Below, piece after piece: positions 23,715 through 33,768 of a stretch of 64,000 nt of DNA. The notes under the pieces were generated by a model that saw nothing but the letters and a program-made list of their open reading frames with translations, ran no database searches and had not been told where the DNA came from. Origin of the DNA: Bagarius yarrelli (lineage: Eukaryota; Chordata; Actinopteri; Siluriformes; Sisoridae); assembly GCA_005784505.1 (NCBI GenBank), contig VCAZ01000008.1, positions 5,443,763 through 5,507,762 on the forward strand, written 5' to 3'. Positions within the stretch are counted from its first letter, which is position 1. Each line of letters opens with the position of its first letter. Made by a program: the position numbers and the translations under genes.

Positions 23715-24586
23715 GATTTTGCCAAGTAGGATGCGAACCTGGATTAACACTCTTTGTTGATCCTGAATCAACATTTCAGTGAACCAATCATAACCATCTA
23801 ATGTCATCAGTGTGTGCTGACTAAACCCGCCTTAATCCATTTTTAAATCTTACCCTTTTTTTTCCACAAACAAACCGAAAAAGTTTATCGGGAACAATTT
23901 ACTGACAATGACGATTCATGGACTAACATTGGATCACAACATAAAATTAGACAAACTATATTAAAATGATGTATGATAATCCAGAGACAATGAGGAATTT
24001 AGACTGTACTGATTATAATGATCCAAAATAAACATTAATAAAATTAGACAGAGAATCATGAACAATCTCTAATACACAATTGAATGCAAATTGCTCTGGA
24101 ACGGTCAACCTGTAGAACTGCAACAGAGCAACATTCTTACTATAAAATAGGACTTATGTTTATTTCATTAAATCACAACATTTTAAAATATAATAATCAC
24201 AAGACATATTTTTATAACCATAAATTCTAAATTTACTTTGTATTCATGCCTGCACACCTAAATACATTTTACTGCACACCTAAATACATTTTACTGCACA
24301 CATACACATCTATTTTTGATGATGAAAGTGAGGAACACATTAACTAAACAGCCCATACATATTGTATGCAATTGTTCAGTATAGCAGGTAATGTATTAAA
24401 TAGGTCAATTAAGTATTTCATGTTAATTTGTTAAATACATTTATAATATTACATTTTGATTGAGAAGGAGGGAAAGATTTAAAAATGGATTGAAGCGGAT
24501 TTAGTCAACACACAATGATGACATTAATTGGTTATGACTAGTTGATTGAAATGTTGATCCAAATGTAGGATCACATCCTACTTTCC
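23715..24586. mobile_element. Long-TIR DNA element, copy A (about 870 bp)
   Basis: The left end GATTTTGCCAAGTAGGATG and about 120 bp beyond it are mirrored, inverted, at about 24475-24580. Examples are CAACATTTCAGTGAACCAAT on the left versus ATTGGTTATGACTAGTTGAT and TTGAAATGTTGATCC on the right, and CTAAACCCGCCTTAATCCAT versus ATGGATTGAAGCGGATTTAG. The interior is AT-rich with no ORF. The right terminus lacks the final GGCAAAATC seen in copy B. Very long terminal inverted repeats with no coding capacity indicate a non-autonomous DNA transposon. Confidence 0.72.
24251..24294 (+). repeat. 22-bp tandem duplication
   Basis: TGCACACCTAAATACATTTT plus AC occurs twice in direct succession inside the long-TIR element, then begins a third time. 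Confidence 0.9.
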
Positions 24587-24725
24587 ACCCATACACACCA
24601 TGTCTTCCTGTGGGGCTTTGTGCATGGGGCATTGTCATGCTACAGGAGTGTTTGTGTCTTTTAGTTGCAGTAAGGTCGAATCTTGATGCTACAACATTCA
24701 AAGACATTCTAGACAACTGTGTGTC
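24587..24725 (-). mobile_element. Tc1/mariner-like remnant (minus), right part of split copy
   Basis: CACACCATGTCTTCCTGTGG, TTTGTGCATGGGGCATTGTC and ATGCTACA parallel 41150-41200, and ACATTCTAGACAACTGTGTG completes it. Together with 23560-23714 this makes one element interrupted by the long-TIR element. The frame at 24501-24716 on the minus strand is only the decayed transposase. Confidence 0.7.
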
Positions 24726-25218
24726 TCAGACTTACTGCAGCTTTACAAATTCTTTAGGATTATAAAAGATATATACCTGCATTAAATCTTCAGCAAATAA
24801 ATCTATAGGTTGTGTTTACTGATTTATTCTTATATAAAAAGTGTGTTTGGCTCTGTGTGTTTTTTCTTACATTTCTCTCTGTCTGTCTCTCTCTTTCACT
24901 TTCACTTAACATCTTTTAATTTTCTTGCTTTCTTAGTTGACTACTTGGATTTGTGCTCCACCCCTTCTTCGGCACAGCCCATACAGTAGGGGGAAAATAT
25001 CAAAGGTATTCGCTGCTGCATTCATACCGGTTTATAAATCCCGCAGAGTTTTCAAAATGAAATGAACGAAGTCAGAAAATGAATTTGGAGCAGATTTACC
25101 TCTGCTGGAAAATGGCTGGATCTTTGATTAGGGAACATGATCCTAGAGAACTGTGATGTGTTTGCATTCGTTATAATAGAATGATATTATAGGGCACCAT
25201 TTCATTTGTTGTGTATGA

Positions 25219-25239
25219 ATATATATATATATATATATA

Positions 25240-25287
<48 letters not shown>
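25219..25287. repeat. (TA)n microsatellite
   Basis: About 69 nt of TA dinucleotides with one C interruption at about 25241. Reading frames of repeated IY here are artefacts. Confidence 0.95.
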
Positions 25288-25291
<4 letters not shown>

Positions 25292-25628
25292 GAATGTTGC
25301 AGGCTAAATAAAGATGAACAGAACTTGTCATTTAAGAATGTATATACCCATCTGTATGCACTTGATACAATTCTGTCGCTGATGTCAGTCTTAAAAATAG
25401 TAATTGAAATTGCAGTAGATGTGTCCAACAGTGGCTGGTATAAGGAAATAACCATACACAGACAAGCTCTATTGATCATAAAAGCCAATCAATAGCCAGG
25501 AACTGACTGAAGTAATACTGGGAGAGAATTAAAAAAACACAGAATAAGAGCATTACTTTCAGGAAATGATGAATGACCTAACTGACTGACTCACACTGAA
25601 CAAAACATGATTTAAAGTAATATATATG

Positions 25629-25631
<3 letters not shown>

Positions 25632-25663
<32 letters not shown>
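25632..25663. repeat. (TA)n microsatellite
   Basis: About 32 nt of TA dinucleotides. Confidence 0.95.
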
Positions 25664-25664
<1 letters not shown>

Positions 25665-25697
25665 CACGCACATTTGTCTTAACTCTTGTCTTGTCTT

Positions 25698-25836
25698 GCC
25701 TTTGGAATGAACTGGAACACTGACTGCACCCCAGCCCCCAGATTAGTGTCTGATCTCACTAATACTATTGTAAATGAATCAATACAAATTTTAACAGTCA
25801 CACAACACAATCTAGTAAAAAGTCTTTGGAGGTAAG
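25698..25836 (+). mobile_element. Tc1/mariner-like fragment
   Basis: TTTGGAATGAACTGGAACAC, GACTGCACCCCAG, TGTCTGATCTCACTAATACT and CAATCTAGTAAAAAGTCTTT match the C-terminal transposase-derived part seen at 9030-9140 and 15720-15830. Both ends are missing. Confidence 0.65.
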
Positions 25837-26049
25837 AATGAATCTATACTACTAATAAGTCTCAGAAATTTATGAAATGCTAGACTTATTATTAGTGTAT
25901 AGTTAATACTAATTGTATTATTATATAACTCCTATTGCTAGTTATATAAAAATATATAATAGCATAATCATTTTAATGCTGAAACGAACTGGAATTGTTG
26001 AACACTTTAACATTTACAAACTCTTACTCTAACTGCACTATAATGCTAC

Positions 26050-26215
26050 ATAGGGGTGTCGCTAGAAATTTTTTAACCCTATAAAACAATAAGAGTAGGG
26101 CCCCTACAGCACTCAATCCGCACTGTTGCTACTAATAAAACAGATCCCCCGGGGCCCCCAAAATGCTTGGGCCCTTAAAATCGTCCCAACTGCCCCCACA
26201 GTGGTGCCCCGATGC
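26050..26215 (+). mobile_element. MITE-C copy 2
   Basis: Begins AGGGGTGTCGCTAGAAATTT and ends AGTGGTGCCCCGATG, imperfect inverted ends (GGGGTGTCGCT versus GGGGCACCACT). The middle has ATCCGCACTGTTGCTACTAA and CCCCGGGGCCCCCAAAATGC, shared with the copies at 9497 and 52785. Confidence 0.62.
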
Positions 26216-26869
26216 TAAAAGAGATATAAAAGCACGAACGTTTTGTGTAAACGTACACACAGCCTATTGTACAGTGTGGGTAATGGACAAGCCAAAGACA
26301 TAGGGTTTATGCCAGAATACGTAGGTGTACAATTAATGAGACATGAAACTATCAATCTCCATTTTATTAAAATGTAACTCAATAACACCGACCAAACCTC
26401 CTACACTTCCCCAGTGTCAACTTCTAACAACTCCAGGTGGTCAGCTCTCCTTAAGGAGCTCTTGGAACGTTTCATAAATGGTGGTATTAAGATTAATATT
26501 ACGTATAATCGCATTCAACCAAATGTCATTTTGCAAAAGTCCCTTAAGGTTGTTTTTTTTTTATTTCATTTTTAAAAGTAGGTTCATAAATGCTACATTT
26601 AAATTGTGCTGCAATGGGGTTTTTTTTTTCAATTCTATACTTTCTCATTTGTTTCTCAAACACAAAATTATTTCTTCCTGAATGTAAAAGAACAGTTTAA
26701 TATACAGTTGGTGTGATGATATTTTTAATAGGATATTTTATGATACTGGTCGTAGTTAATTTTTAATATGGTTTGCTGGTCCTGGATTCCATGGTAACAC
26801 CAAACACATCACCCAATCTTACAGCCACTTAGTGCACCTTTTCTCCAGAATACTAATAAGTAGTAGTAG

Positions 26870-26950
26870 TAGTATATTCAATTCATTGTCATTGTGCAAG
26901 GTACATGTACAGAGCCAATGAAATGCATTTTTCGCATATCCCATCTTAGT
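26870..26950. repeat. Probable LINE-end fragment
   Basis: ATTCATTGTCATTGTGCAAG, then GTACATGTACAGAGCCAATGAAATGCA. It looks like a short dispersed element end of a kind I associate with teleost non-LTR elements. There is no second copy here to confirm it. Confidence 0.3.
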
Positions 26951-27645
26951 AGTCATACCTAGTACTCATTGCACATTTCATCTCATTCACACGCACTCCA
27001 CTACCACTATATAAGAGCACATGCCACCATCATTCACTGTCTGGTCTCGTTTTCAACTTACAAATATACTAGACTCTCTATGCAAATTTTCCCAGTACAG
27101 GTGACAAACTTCTTCAATTATTGCTTTTCCCTGCCTGGTTCCTCAGGTTCTGGTCTTGTTCATTCTTTACCCAACTCCCAGTATCTTCTCTGATTTCCGC
27201 TATCCATGCTTAAGCTGCTACAATCTAGCCTGCTCATTTTTACCTGTTTGTTTTACTAAACACGTCTGTTGGGGCTTTTCTATCTACCTCTCCAGTCTGA
27301 TGTATCGTTACACAACCAGATTACATCAGTAATTTAAGTTAACGGAGTTACTTAATGATTCAGTCATTGTTTTACAAAAAAGGGGCTGCAAGTCAAGCCT
27401 CAAGCAGTGTCAACTGTTTGGTGCATAAATGATTCTACATATGCAGACTTCCAATAATAGTGAGATATTAATCAGTAGCTAATGAGAGTCATGAAATTCA
27501 GTCTAAATTCAACATTTTCTTTCCCAGCAGCTTTACTGAGAGCTGTTAATTGTTCAATACTTGAGTAGAAAGTGATTTTTTTTTACAAACTAATAAAGGT
27601 ATCATTTATATATAATTTATATATAATATATATATTTATATATAA

Positions 27646-27735
27646 TTTACATTCACATTTACATTCAGATTTCTATAAGTCTTGCTCAGGGTCGCAGCAG
27701 TGACAGCTTGATGTTGCTGGAAATGAAACCCAAGA
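27646..27735 (-). mobile_element. SINE-A fragment (minus) next to exon 3 donor
   Basis: The reversed tail (ATTTACATTCACATTTACAT) leads into CTTGCTCAGGGTCGCAGCAG and GATGTTGCTGGAAATGAAAC, the reversed body and B box. It lies about 40-130 bp into intron 3. Confidence 0.6.
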
Positions 27736-27776
27736 CATCAAAAAGAAATTATATGTTATATCATCCCAACTCTCAC

Positions 27777-28048
27777 CTGGTACTCGCTGGGCCAAAAGGT
27801 GCTGACCGCCAGTTCGACCTGGTGCCACTGGTAGCCTTGAGATCCGGAAATGTTCCAAACTGAGTTTCCAAGTGGCCCTCCATTCACCTGCACATAGACA
27901 CTAAGCCTGCCTGGACTGTGGCCATCACGGCTATACAGGAAGTAGCTGAACTGCACACAGTGGGTGTCATTTTCACTTAAAGTGTGAAGCAACAGCTGAG
28001 CTTGCTGGCCTGCACTGTGCTGAGATGAATTCACCAACATATAGGAAC
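27777..28048 (-). CDS. ptpru: ptpru exon 3: MAM domain core (272 bp)
   Basis: Internal exon encoding most of the MAM domain of a receptor tyrosine phosphatase. After a split Gly codon the minus-strand translation starts SYMLVNSSQHSAGQQAQLLL and contains ENDTHCVQFSYFLYSRDGHS, VNGGPLGNSVWNISGSQG and WHQVELAVSTFWPSEYQ at the end. It has one MAM cysteine (THC) and three potential N-glycosylation sequons (NSS, NDT, NIS). The acceptor is TTTTCTGTGCAG ending at 28049; the donor is CAG/GTGAGA at 27777/27776. The length of 272 bp equals the known size of this exon in the R2B family. It ends in phase 0, and exon 4 continues with IIFEA. The wording SQH.AGQ.AQLLLHTLSENDTH with SRDGHSPG matches PTPRU rather than PTPRK, PTPRM or PTPRT as I recall them. 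The continuation VRVGMI after SEYQ is intron read-through. Confidence 0.93.
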
Positions 28049-28137
28049 CTGCACAGAAAAAGATAAAAAGAACAACTCCCAATTAGAAACTTTTTGCTTT
28101 TATTTCTTTATTTTATATAAAAATATATTTATCAAAC

Positions 28138-28325
28138 TTTAGTAAGTGCTTTATCATTGTCAAGACCATAGTGGATCCAAAGCCTACCTCTCGAACACAG
28201 AATGTTAAAATGGAATGCACTCTGAATGGGATAACAACCCATTGCAGGAAACTATGCACACACACATTGCCATTTAATTTTACAAGCAACAAACACTAAT
28301 CCACTATCCATCCTACTCTGTGTTA
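28138..28325 (-). mobile_element. SINE-L fragment (minus)
   Basis: AGTAAGTGCTTTATCATTGT, GTGGATCCAAAGCC, CTGAATGGGATAACAACCCA, TTGCAGGAAACTATGCACAC and the reversed middle part near CACTAATCCACTATCC correspond to the 3' two-thirds of the long SINE read backwards. It sits about 90 bp upstream of exon 3. Confidence 0.6.
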
Positions 28326-28734
28326 TCTGGAAGAAAGGAAAAATGAGAGGTTGAACAAGTAGAGACAGAGGAAGATACTTTAAGTTAAGCATCATATTGT
28401 AATGATTGTCATGTGTGAATGTCTGGAGTGTTATTGATGTCTGGATGTCACACAATACACTGATCAGACTGCATTATGTAGCAAAAGCCATGGAACAAAA
28501 GCATTGCGTGTATTGTAATAAACATTTAGATCCTTTTGTGAACAAATCAAAATAGGCTCTAAAAATGTCTCCATGGCTTGAACATGGTTCTCTGAGGGAA
28601 TGAAATGCTTTTATAACCTTTTATAACTTTTGCCCTGAAGCACTTGTGTAATCTGACCAATTAAAAAGTACAGGCAGGTGACATCATCATACAGGAAGTA
28701 ATGCCATATAAACACAAGCAGCAGTGCACCTTGG

Positions 28735-29345
28735 TAAGCTTGTATTCATGGTGACACAGCATCTCGTTCTATTTAAGAACCATAATTACATATGTAACCT
28801 GCGGATGTTTCCCTCCAGAAACTCAAGCTATGTCAAAACGAAATACCCATGTTGCTATATTACTATAGTCTGTGGACTGTGTGATGTATGAAGGGATCCC
28901 ATAATAGGAACCTCAATTGCCATGCAGGCCTTAGCCTCCTTATGCCATAAAGAAAACTTGATACTAGTGTGTCTCTGACCACCAGCAGTTGGGGAGTGAG
29001 ATAAGGCTACACTGCATGGTCCGCTTGGAATCCCCAAGACATCAGCCTGTGCTATGCCTCGGCAGCAGCGGGGCCTGAGCCATAGGGACTTCATGCCTGT
29101 TCATCCCGATTAATTTTACCCAGACAGGAGTAAAGCAAACACATTGGTAGTCGCTCAAAATGCTTGCAGTTAGCACTCTCAAGTGCACATGCTCCGCTTC
29201 CAGACAGCTAACGCACTGAGAGTGTGTATGCGTACCTGGAGTAAATTAAGGGCACGGATGAGTACACAGATTTAATCTCTGCCCTATTTCCAAAGTTGCC
29301 ATCATTTGTTTTTTTTATCTCAAGCTTATAAACAATAAAAACAGC
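28735..29345. repeat. Unclassified dispersed repeat with palindromic centre
   Basis: Includes GGTGACACAGCATCTCGTTC, the perfect palindrome TTACATATGTAA at 28786-28797, and AACTCAAGCTATGTCAAAACG. It resembles a teleost repeat built around a palindromic GGTTACATATGTAACC core. It is GC-richer than its neighbourhood and loosely similar in parts to 20231-21300. No intact ORF. Confidence 0.4.
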
Positions 29346-29489
29346 ATTCTATATTGTCTATGCTGTCATCTTTCCCTGTATATTAGTAGTTATAAACCCT
29401 TAAAAATCTTACTCTCTAGATATAACTCTGTTAATATCATACCAATTTTTGGGTGTTTTATAAGTCCCAACATTTCACAGAATTCCAGA

Positions 29490-29587
29490 GAATTCAAGAG
29501 CCCTGCAGTGGTAGCCTTATGCTTCTTCTTGTATTTGAACACTCAACCGTACAGTCAGTAGTTTAACCACTGAGCTACCACTTCGCA
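29490..29587 (-). mobile_element. SINE-A head fragment (minus)
   Basis: CCCTGCAGTGGTAGCC, then TTTGAACACTCAACC and AGTAGTTTAACCACTGAGCT ACCACTTC: reversed body, B box and tRNA-like head. Confidence 0.62.
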
Positions 29588-30629
29588 TTTCATCCCTACA
29601 TCATAGTGTAAGTGCAAACTTTAAAAAAAATAATCAGAACTAAGGAAGTGACTCCTCATCTTCCCCGGGCCTCTTAACTACAATAGTAAAAGCAGAAAAG
29701 AGAAAAGCTACCAGCCCTCTCCAGGGCCCTGCTATACACTCCACAGCTCTACTGAAGTAGGCAAGCGATGTTAAAACTCACTTCTCCCAACACTCTCTTC
29801 AACTTATGAGTTGACTGTGGACACTTGCCTCCACACTTAAATCACTGATTTCTTCTAGGTCAAATAAGCACTAAATCCTCCAGAGCTGCCAAGTTTTCTA
29901 CGGCATCACCGAGTTAGACGGCAAAGCAGTGTCTCTTCTTCAGGACTGAAATACAGCTGAGTGTCATTTCTAAAGGTCTTTTCACTTATGGCTCTTTTAT
30001 AATAGACATCATAATGTCATGCTTGCAGACTACATAAGTTCATTTTTTTTCAAAGGTTTAGTCATTGATTTTATGTTAAAATAATAAATGATTCATTTCC
30101 TATATGAACAAGGGAATAAGAAAGACAACCAATATTTTACAGTTAATAATCCAATCAATCAATCAATTACATGATTTCCTTTGCCTGCACAGGTTTACCG
30201 ACATGGTGCCTCTGACACATACAATACTGAAACATCCTGACTTTTCTGAGCTGCTCAGCCTTTATTCCAAGCAAGAAAGCCTCTTTTCTCTGTCCAGCTA
30301 ATTGGCATCACTTTCTCTTACTAATCAACATTTCTGCAAGTCTTGTTAGATTCTATTAAAGGATTTTTATTGCTCATTAGATAAGACAGTAACAGTAGAC
30401 AGTAACAGTAACTTTAAACATTTAATTTCAGCCAACAGTTATTTCACAACACTTTTACTGTGATATATTGTAATAAACTGGACCATTTTATTCCACCGGA
30501 AAAGCTTTTGAGCAGATCTTGTTTGGCTTTACATTTTAGTGCAATTTCACACATTCCTTAAAAGCTGTAATTTCTTTTTTTTTTTAAGACAATTTAGTTT
30601 GTTTATAAGAATTGATTGTCTATTTACTT

Positions 30630-30795
30630 TACATCTTTAGCATTTTGCAGACATATCCATATCCAGAGCAACTTTATTTATCTCATTTATACAACGGAAA
30701 AGTTAAAGGTCTATACTCAGAGTTTTAGCAGCGGCAGATTGGTAGTCCTGGGGCTTGAACTTATGACATTCCAATCAGTGCACTGCTTGCACCAG
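30630..30795 (-). mobile_element. SINE-A copy (minus), worn
   Basis: TTAGCATTTTGCAGACATAT, CCATATCCAGAGCAAC, AGCAGCGGCAGATTGGTAGT and CCTGGGGCTTGAAC preserve the reversed order of tail, body and B box. Confidence 0.65.
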
Positions 30796-30892
30796 GTTCT
30801 TCTAGTCCTTAGCTCCGTGTTGTTTTTTTGTTTGATGTAGCTTTTTGTTGTTTTGTGTAGTTCTGTGTTGTTTTATATAGCATCATGGCGGG

Positions 30893-31135
30893 CTAGTAGT
30901 GGCTCAAATGGTTAAGGTGCTAAGTTATTGATTGGAAGACTTAAAACATCTCGGTTCAAGCCCCACCGCCGCCAGTCTGCCACAGTTGAGTCCTTAAGCA
31001 AGACCCTTGACCCTTCCTGCTCCAGGGGCGCTGCATCATAGTTGACCCTGCGCTCTGACCCCAAGTTTCTAAGCTGGGATATGCAAGGAAAAAAATTCAC
31101 TATGCTGTAAAGTATGTGACAAAGACATTTATAAA
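30893..31135 (+). mobile_element. SINE-B, near full length
   Basis: Head AGTGGCTCAAATGGTTAAGG, B-box region CTCGGTTCAAGCCCC, then CCTGCTCCAGGGGCGCTGCA, TGACCCTGCGCTCTGACCCC, AAGCTGGGATATGCAAGG and the end TTCACTATGCTGTAAAGTAT GTGACAAAG. Other copies are at 22095 and 52990. Its 3' end differs from SINE-A. Confidence 0.82.
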
Positions 31136-31195
31136 ATAGATGTACATGTACTGAGGAACTGTAATACACAAGTCTAGTTATTAAAAGATATAACC

Positions 31196-31315
31196 TACCC
31201 AGCATCATTGTCTGATCTCACTATGGTAGAAATAGCGAAACGCCTTTCCAGAAATGCGGAGGTTAGGTGATGGTCAGATGCCCCAATACATTTGTCTATA
31301 TAATGTACATGTATA
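31196..31315 (+). mobile_element. Tc1/mariner-like 3' end fragment
   Basis: CAGCATCATTGTCTGATCTC, CTTTCCAGAAATGCGGAGG, and the end TGGTCAGATGCCCCAATACA, TTTGTCTATATAATGTA match the ends at 9180-9215 and 15885-15925. Confidence 0.68.
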
Positions 31316-32946
31316 CAGTTGTAGTTTTATTCTTTGCTAAAGTGTTTGTAATAAATTTGTGTTACATAACTGATGTTCGTGTCTTAAATTTCCATCTCTC
31401 CCAGATATTTTCTACAAAAAAGTTACAATACTATCTCATGTAATCATCTTAAGGTTAAAAATAAAAAGTGTGCATTAAAACCTATTTCAAAATTGAATTT
31501 AAGTTTATATTCTTATGTCTCATCTGATTTTATTATTTATATTTTATTATTAATTATCAAATCATTTATTGTGTTTTCCATCTTGGGTTTAATACCCCTT
31601 GGTATTCACAAACCCACACTCTTTAATTAGAGCTTGTGGCATTCTTCGTATGAGGTGTACTAGAATTTATGCAAAATTTTCCCGAGACCTTCTTACCCAT
31701 TATTTGGTATACATATATTTAGTGTTTAGTAAACAATCACAGCCAGGTAATATTAACTTATATGTTCCAGAAATTGATCCTGCTCTGACTTAAAATCTCC
31801 TAAAACTTCTTAACGATGTTGTCTCAGGGAGTTTTTGGCCACATCATCTCTTAATCGTTAGGGACATTAGGGCTGTATTGTTAGGGACATAAGAGATTTA
31901 GAACAATATTCATTGTATCTACATCCGCCTCTGCAACCCGTTCACCTGCTGCTATGGCAACACATCAAGTGTCATCACCTGTTCAACAGTTTCCTCTGTG
32001 GAAAGCTGGCATTTATATTTCATCCTTTACTCTACAGCTAAACTGCTGTAGTTTTCTTTTATTTTTACCCCAGTTGCATATGCTTTGTGAAGACACATTA
32101 TTATAAAAACTGCTGAAACTATTTTTTTTTTTTTAAAAAAAAGGTTAGAAACTTAACTATAACATCAGCACTGTTTTAATCCAAATTTTACCTGGGTAAG
32201 AAGGTCTGAATCAATTTTTTTATTAAGGCATCTTTGCCTGTGGTGTCTTCTATAATTTACATGACAGTTGCAAATGATTGTTTTCTGTAAAATGTTTACA
32301 TTTATATGATTTGTTTTGTGTTTCAGTGCTTCGAACCGTTAGTATATTTTCTTTCGTGGAAATTTTAAGTTGACAAACTGAACATTTTAAAACAGAGAAA
32401 ATGATACAATATTCACCATTTAGGTACCAAATGCCTTTTTATACAATAAGTCTAAATGCCTTTTTATGTCCTAACACACCTCAACTAATGTCTTTTTATC
32501 TAAACTGTATTTAGCACACAGTTTCAGGACAAGTAGGGCTGTGTTTAGAAGTTAAATGGTGTTCTGCTACAGCTATGATTAGTATATTCTAGGGGTAAAA
32601 CAGGCTAAGCTGTAATTAACCTTAACATTTGGAGTATAAGCCAGAAATGGCCCTATTGCAACCAGCATTAAATTTGCATAACAAATCAAGTGGGTCAAAT
32701 GAATGGATGAGATGCCACCTGAAAGAACAAACATGCATGAATAAAAAAAACATGCTGGATAATCAAAAAGCATCCAGAGATTTAGCTCTAATAACTAATT
32801 AACTAATACAATTTACAGTGTAGATTTTTTAAATGGACAGATATATAAGTATATTTTTATGGTTCTAAAATAGATTTTCTCCTGTGGCCCAGTAGTGCAC
32901 AACACAACGACACTAAAAATGCAGACATCAAAAATGCAAATAGTTC

Positions 32947-33680
32947 AGAACACAATGGAATCAAGCATAAACACAACAGAATTAAGCTGAATCACAATAG
33001 AATCAAGCCGAAACACAACAGAATTAAAACAAAACGCGACAGAATCAAAATAAAACACAACGAAATCAAGCCGAAACACAACAGAATCAAGCCTAAACAC
33101 AACAGAATCAAGCCAAAACACAACAGAATCAAGCCGAAACACAACAGAATCAAGCCTAAACACAACAGAATCAAACCAAAACACAACAGAATCAAGCCGG
33201 AACACACAGAATCAAGTTGAAAAACACAACGGAATCAAGACAAAATACACAACGGAATCAAGACAAAATACACAACGGAATCAAGCCAATACACAACAGA
33301 ATCAAACCAAAACCCAACGTATTCAAGCCAAAACACAACAGAATCAAACCAAAACACAACAGAATCAAACCGGAACACAATAAAATCAAGCCGAAACACA
33401 ACAGAATCAAACCAAAACCCAACAAAATCAAGCCGAAAAACAATAAAATCAAGCCGAAACACACAACAAATCAAGCCCTAAACATCAACAGAATCAAACG
33501 AAATCGAAAAACACAATAAAATCAAGCCGAAACAAACAGAATCAAGTCAAGAAACACATTGGTATCGAGCCGAAACACAATGGAATCAAGCCGATACACA
33601 ACAGAATCAAGCCTAAACACAATAGAATCAAACCAAAACACAACAGAATCAAGGCGAAACACACAGAATCAAGCCGAAAC
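32947..33680. repeat. 21-bp minisatellite, about 35 units
   Basis: The unit is approximately AATCAAGCCGAAACACAACA plus G, with variants (AAACC for AAGCC; TAAAC for GAAAC; AATAAA for ACAGAA). Because the period is a multiple of three, several frames stay open and give 7-residue repeats such as FRLDSVV (minus) and RIKPKHN (plus). These are not genes: there is no flanking gene structure and frames on both strands are open only within the array. Confidence 0.96.
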
Positions 33681-33699
33681 TGCTCTGATGGATAAAACA

Positions 33700-33768
33700 T
33701 ATCATAAATGTAAGTAACTCTGGAGAATGGTGTCTGCTATATGCCAGAAATGTCAATGAAATGTCCTT
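33700..33768 (+). mobile_element. SINE-A tail fragment abutting the minisatellite
   Basis: ATAAATGTAAGTAACTCTGG, AGAATGGTGTCTGCTATATG and CCAGAAATGTCAATG are the SINE-A/L2-type tail, lacking head and body. It starts about 20 bp after the last 21-bp unit. Confidence 0.7.

Larger units (their letters stand above)
14025..27776 (-). other. ptpru: ptpru intron 3 (13,752 bp)
   Basis: Bounded by the exon 3 donor (CAG/GTGAGA) and the exon 4 acceptor. The recognisable repeats are entered separately. I see nothing identifiable in 14330-14900, 14970-15450, 15930-16960 (including a moderately complex block at about 16150-16330), 17980-19550, 22290-23560 and 26960-27640. Confidence 0.85.

Noticed and set aside
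25143..25495. Frames of IYIYIY on both strands
   Set aside because: Direct translation of the TA microsatellite at 25219-25287.
32945..33519. Frames with FRLDSVV or RIKPKHN seven-residue repeats as possible antifreeze-like or repetitive proteins
   Set aside because: The 21-bp minisatellite keeps several frames open on both strands at once, so the frames carry no coding evidence.
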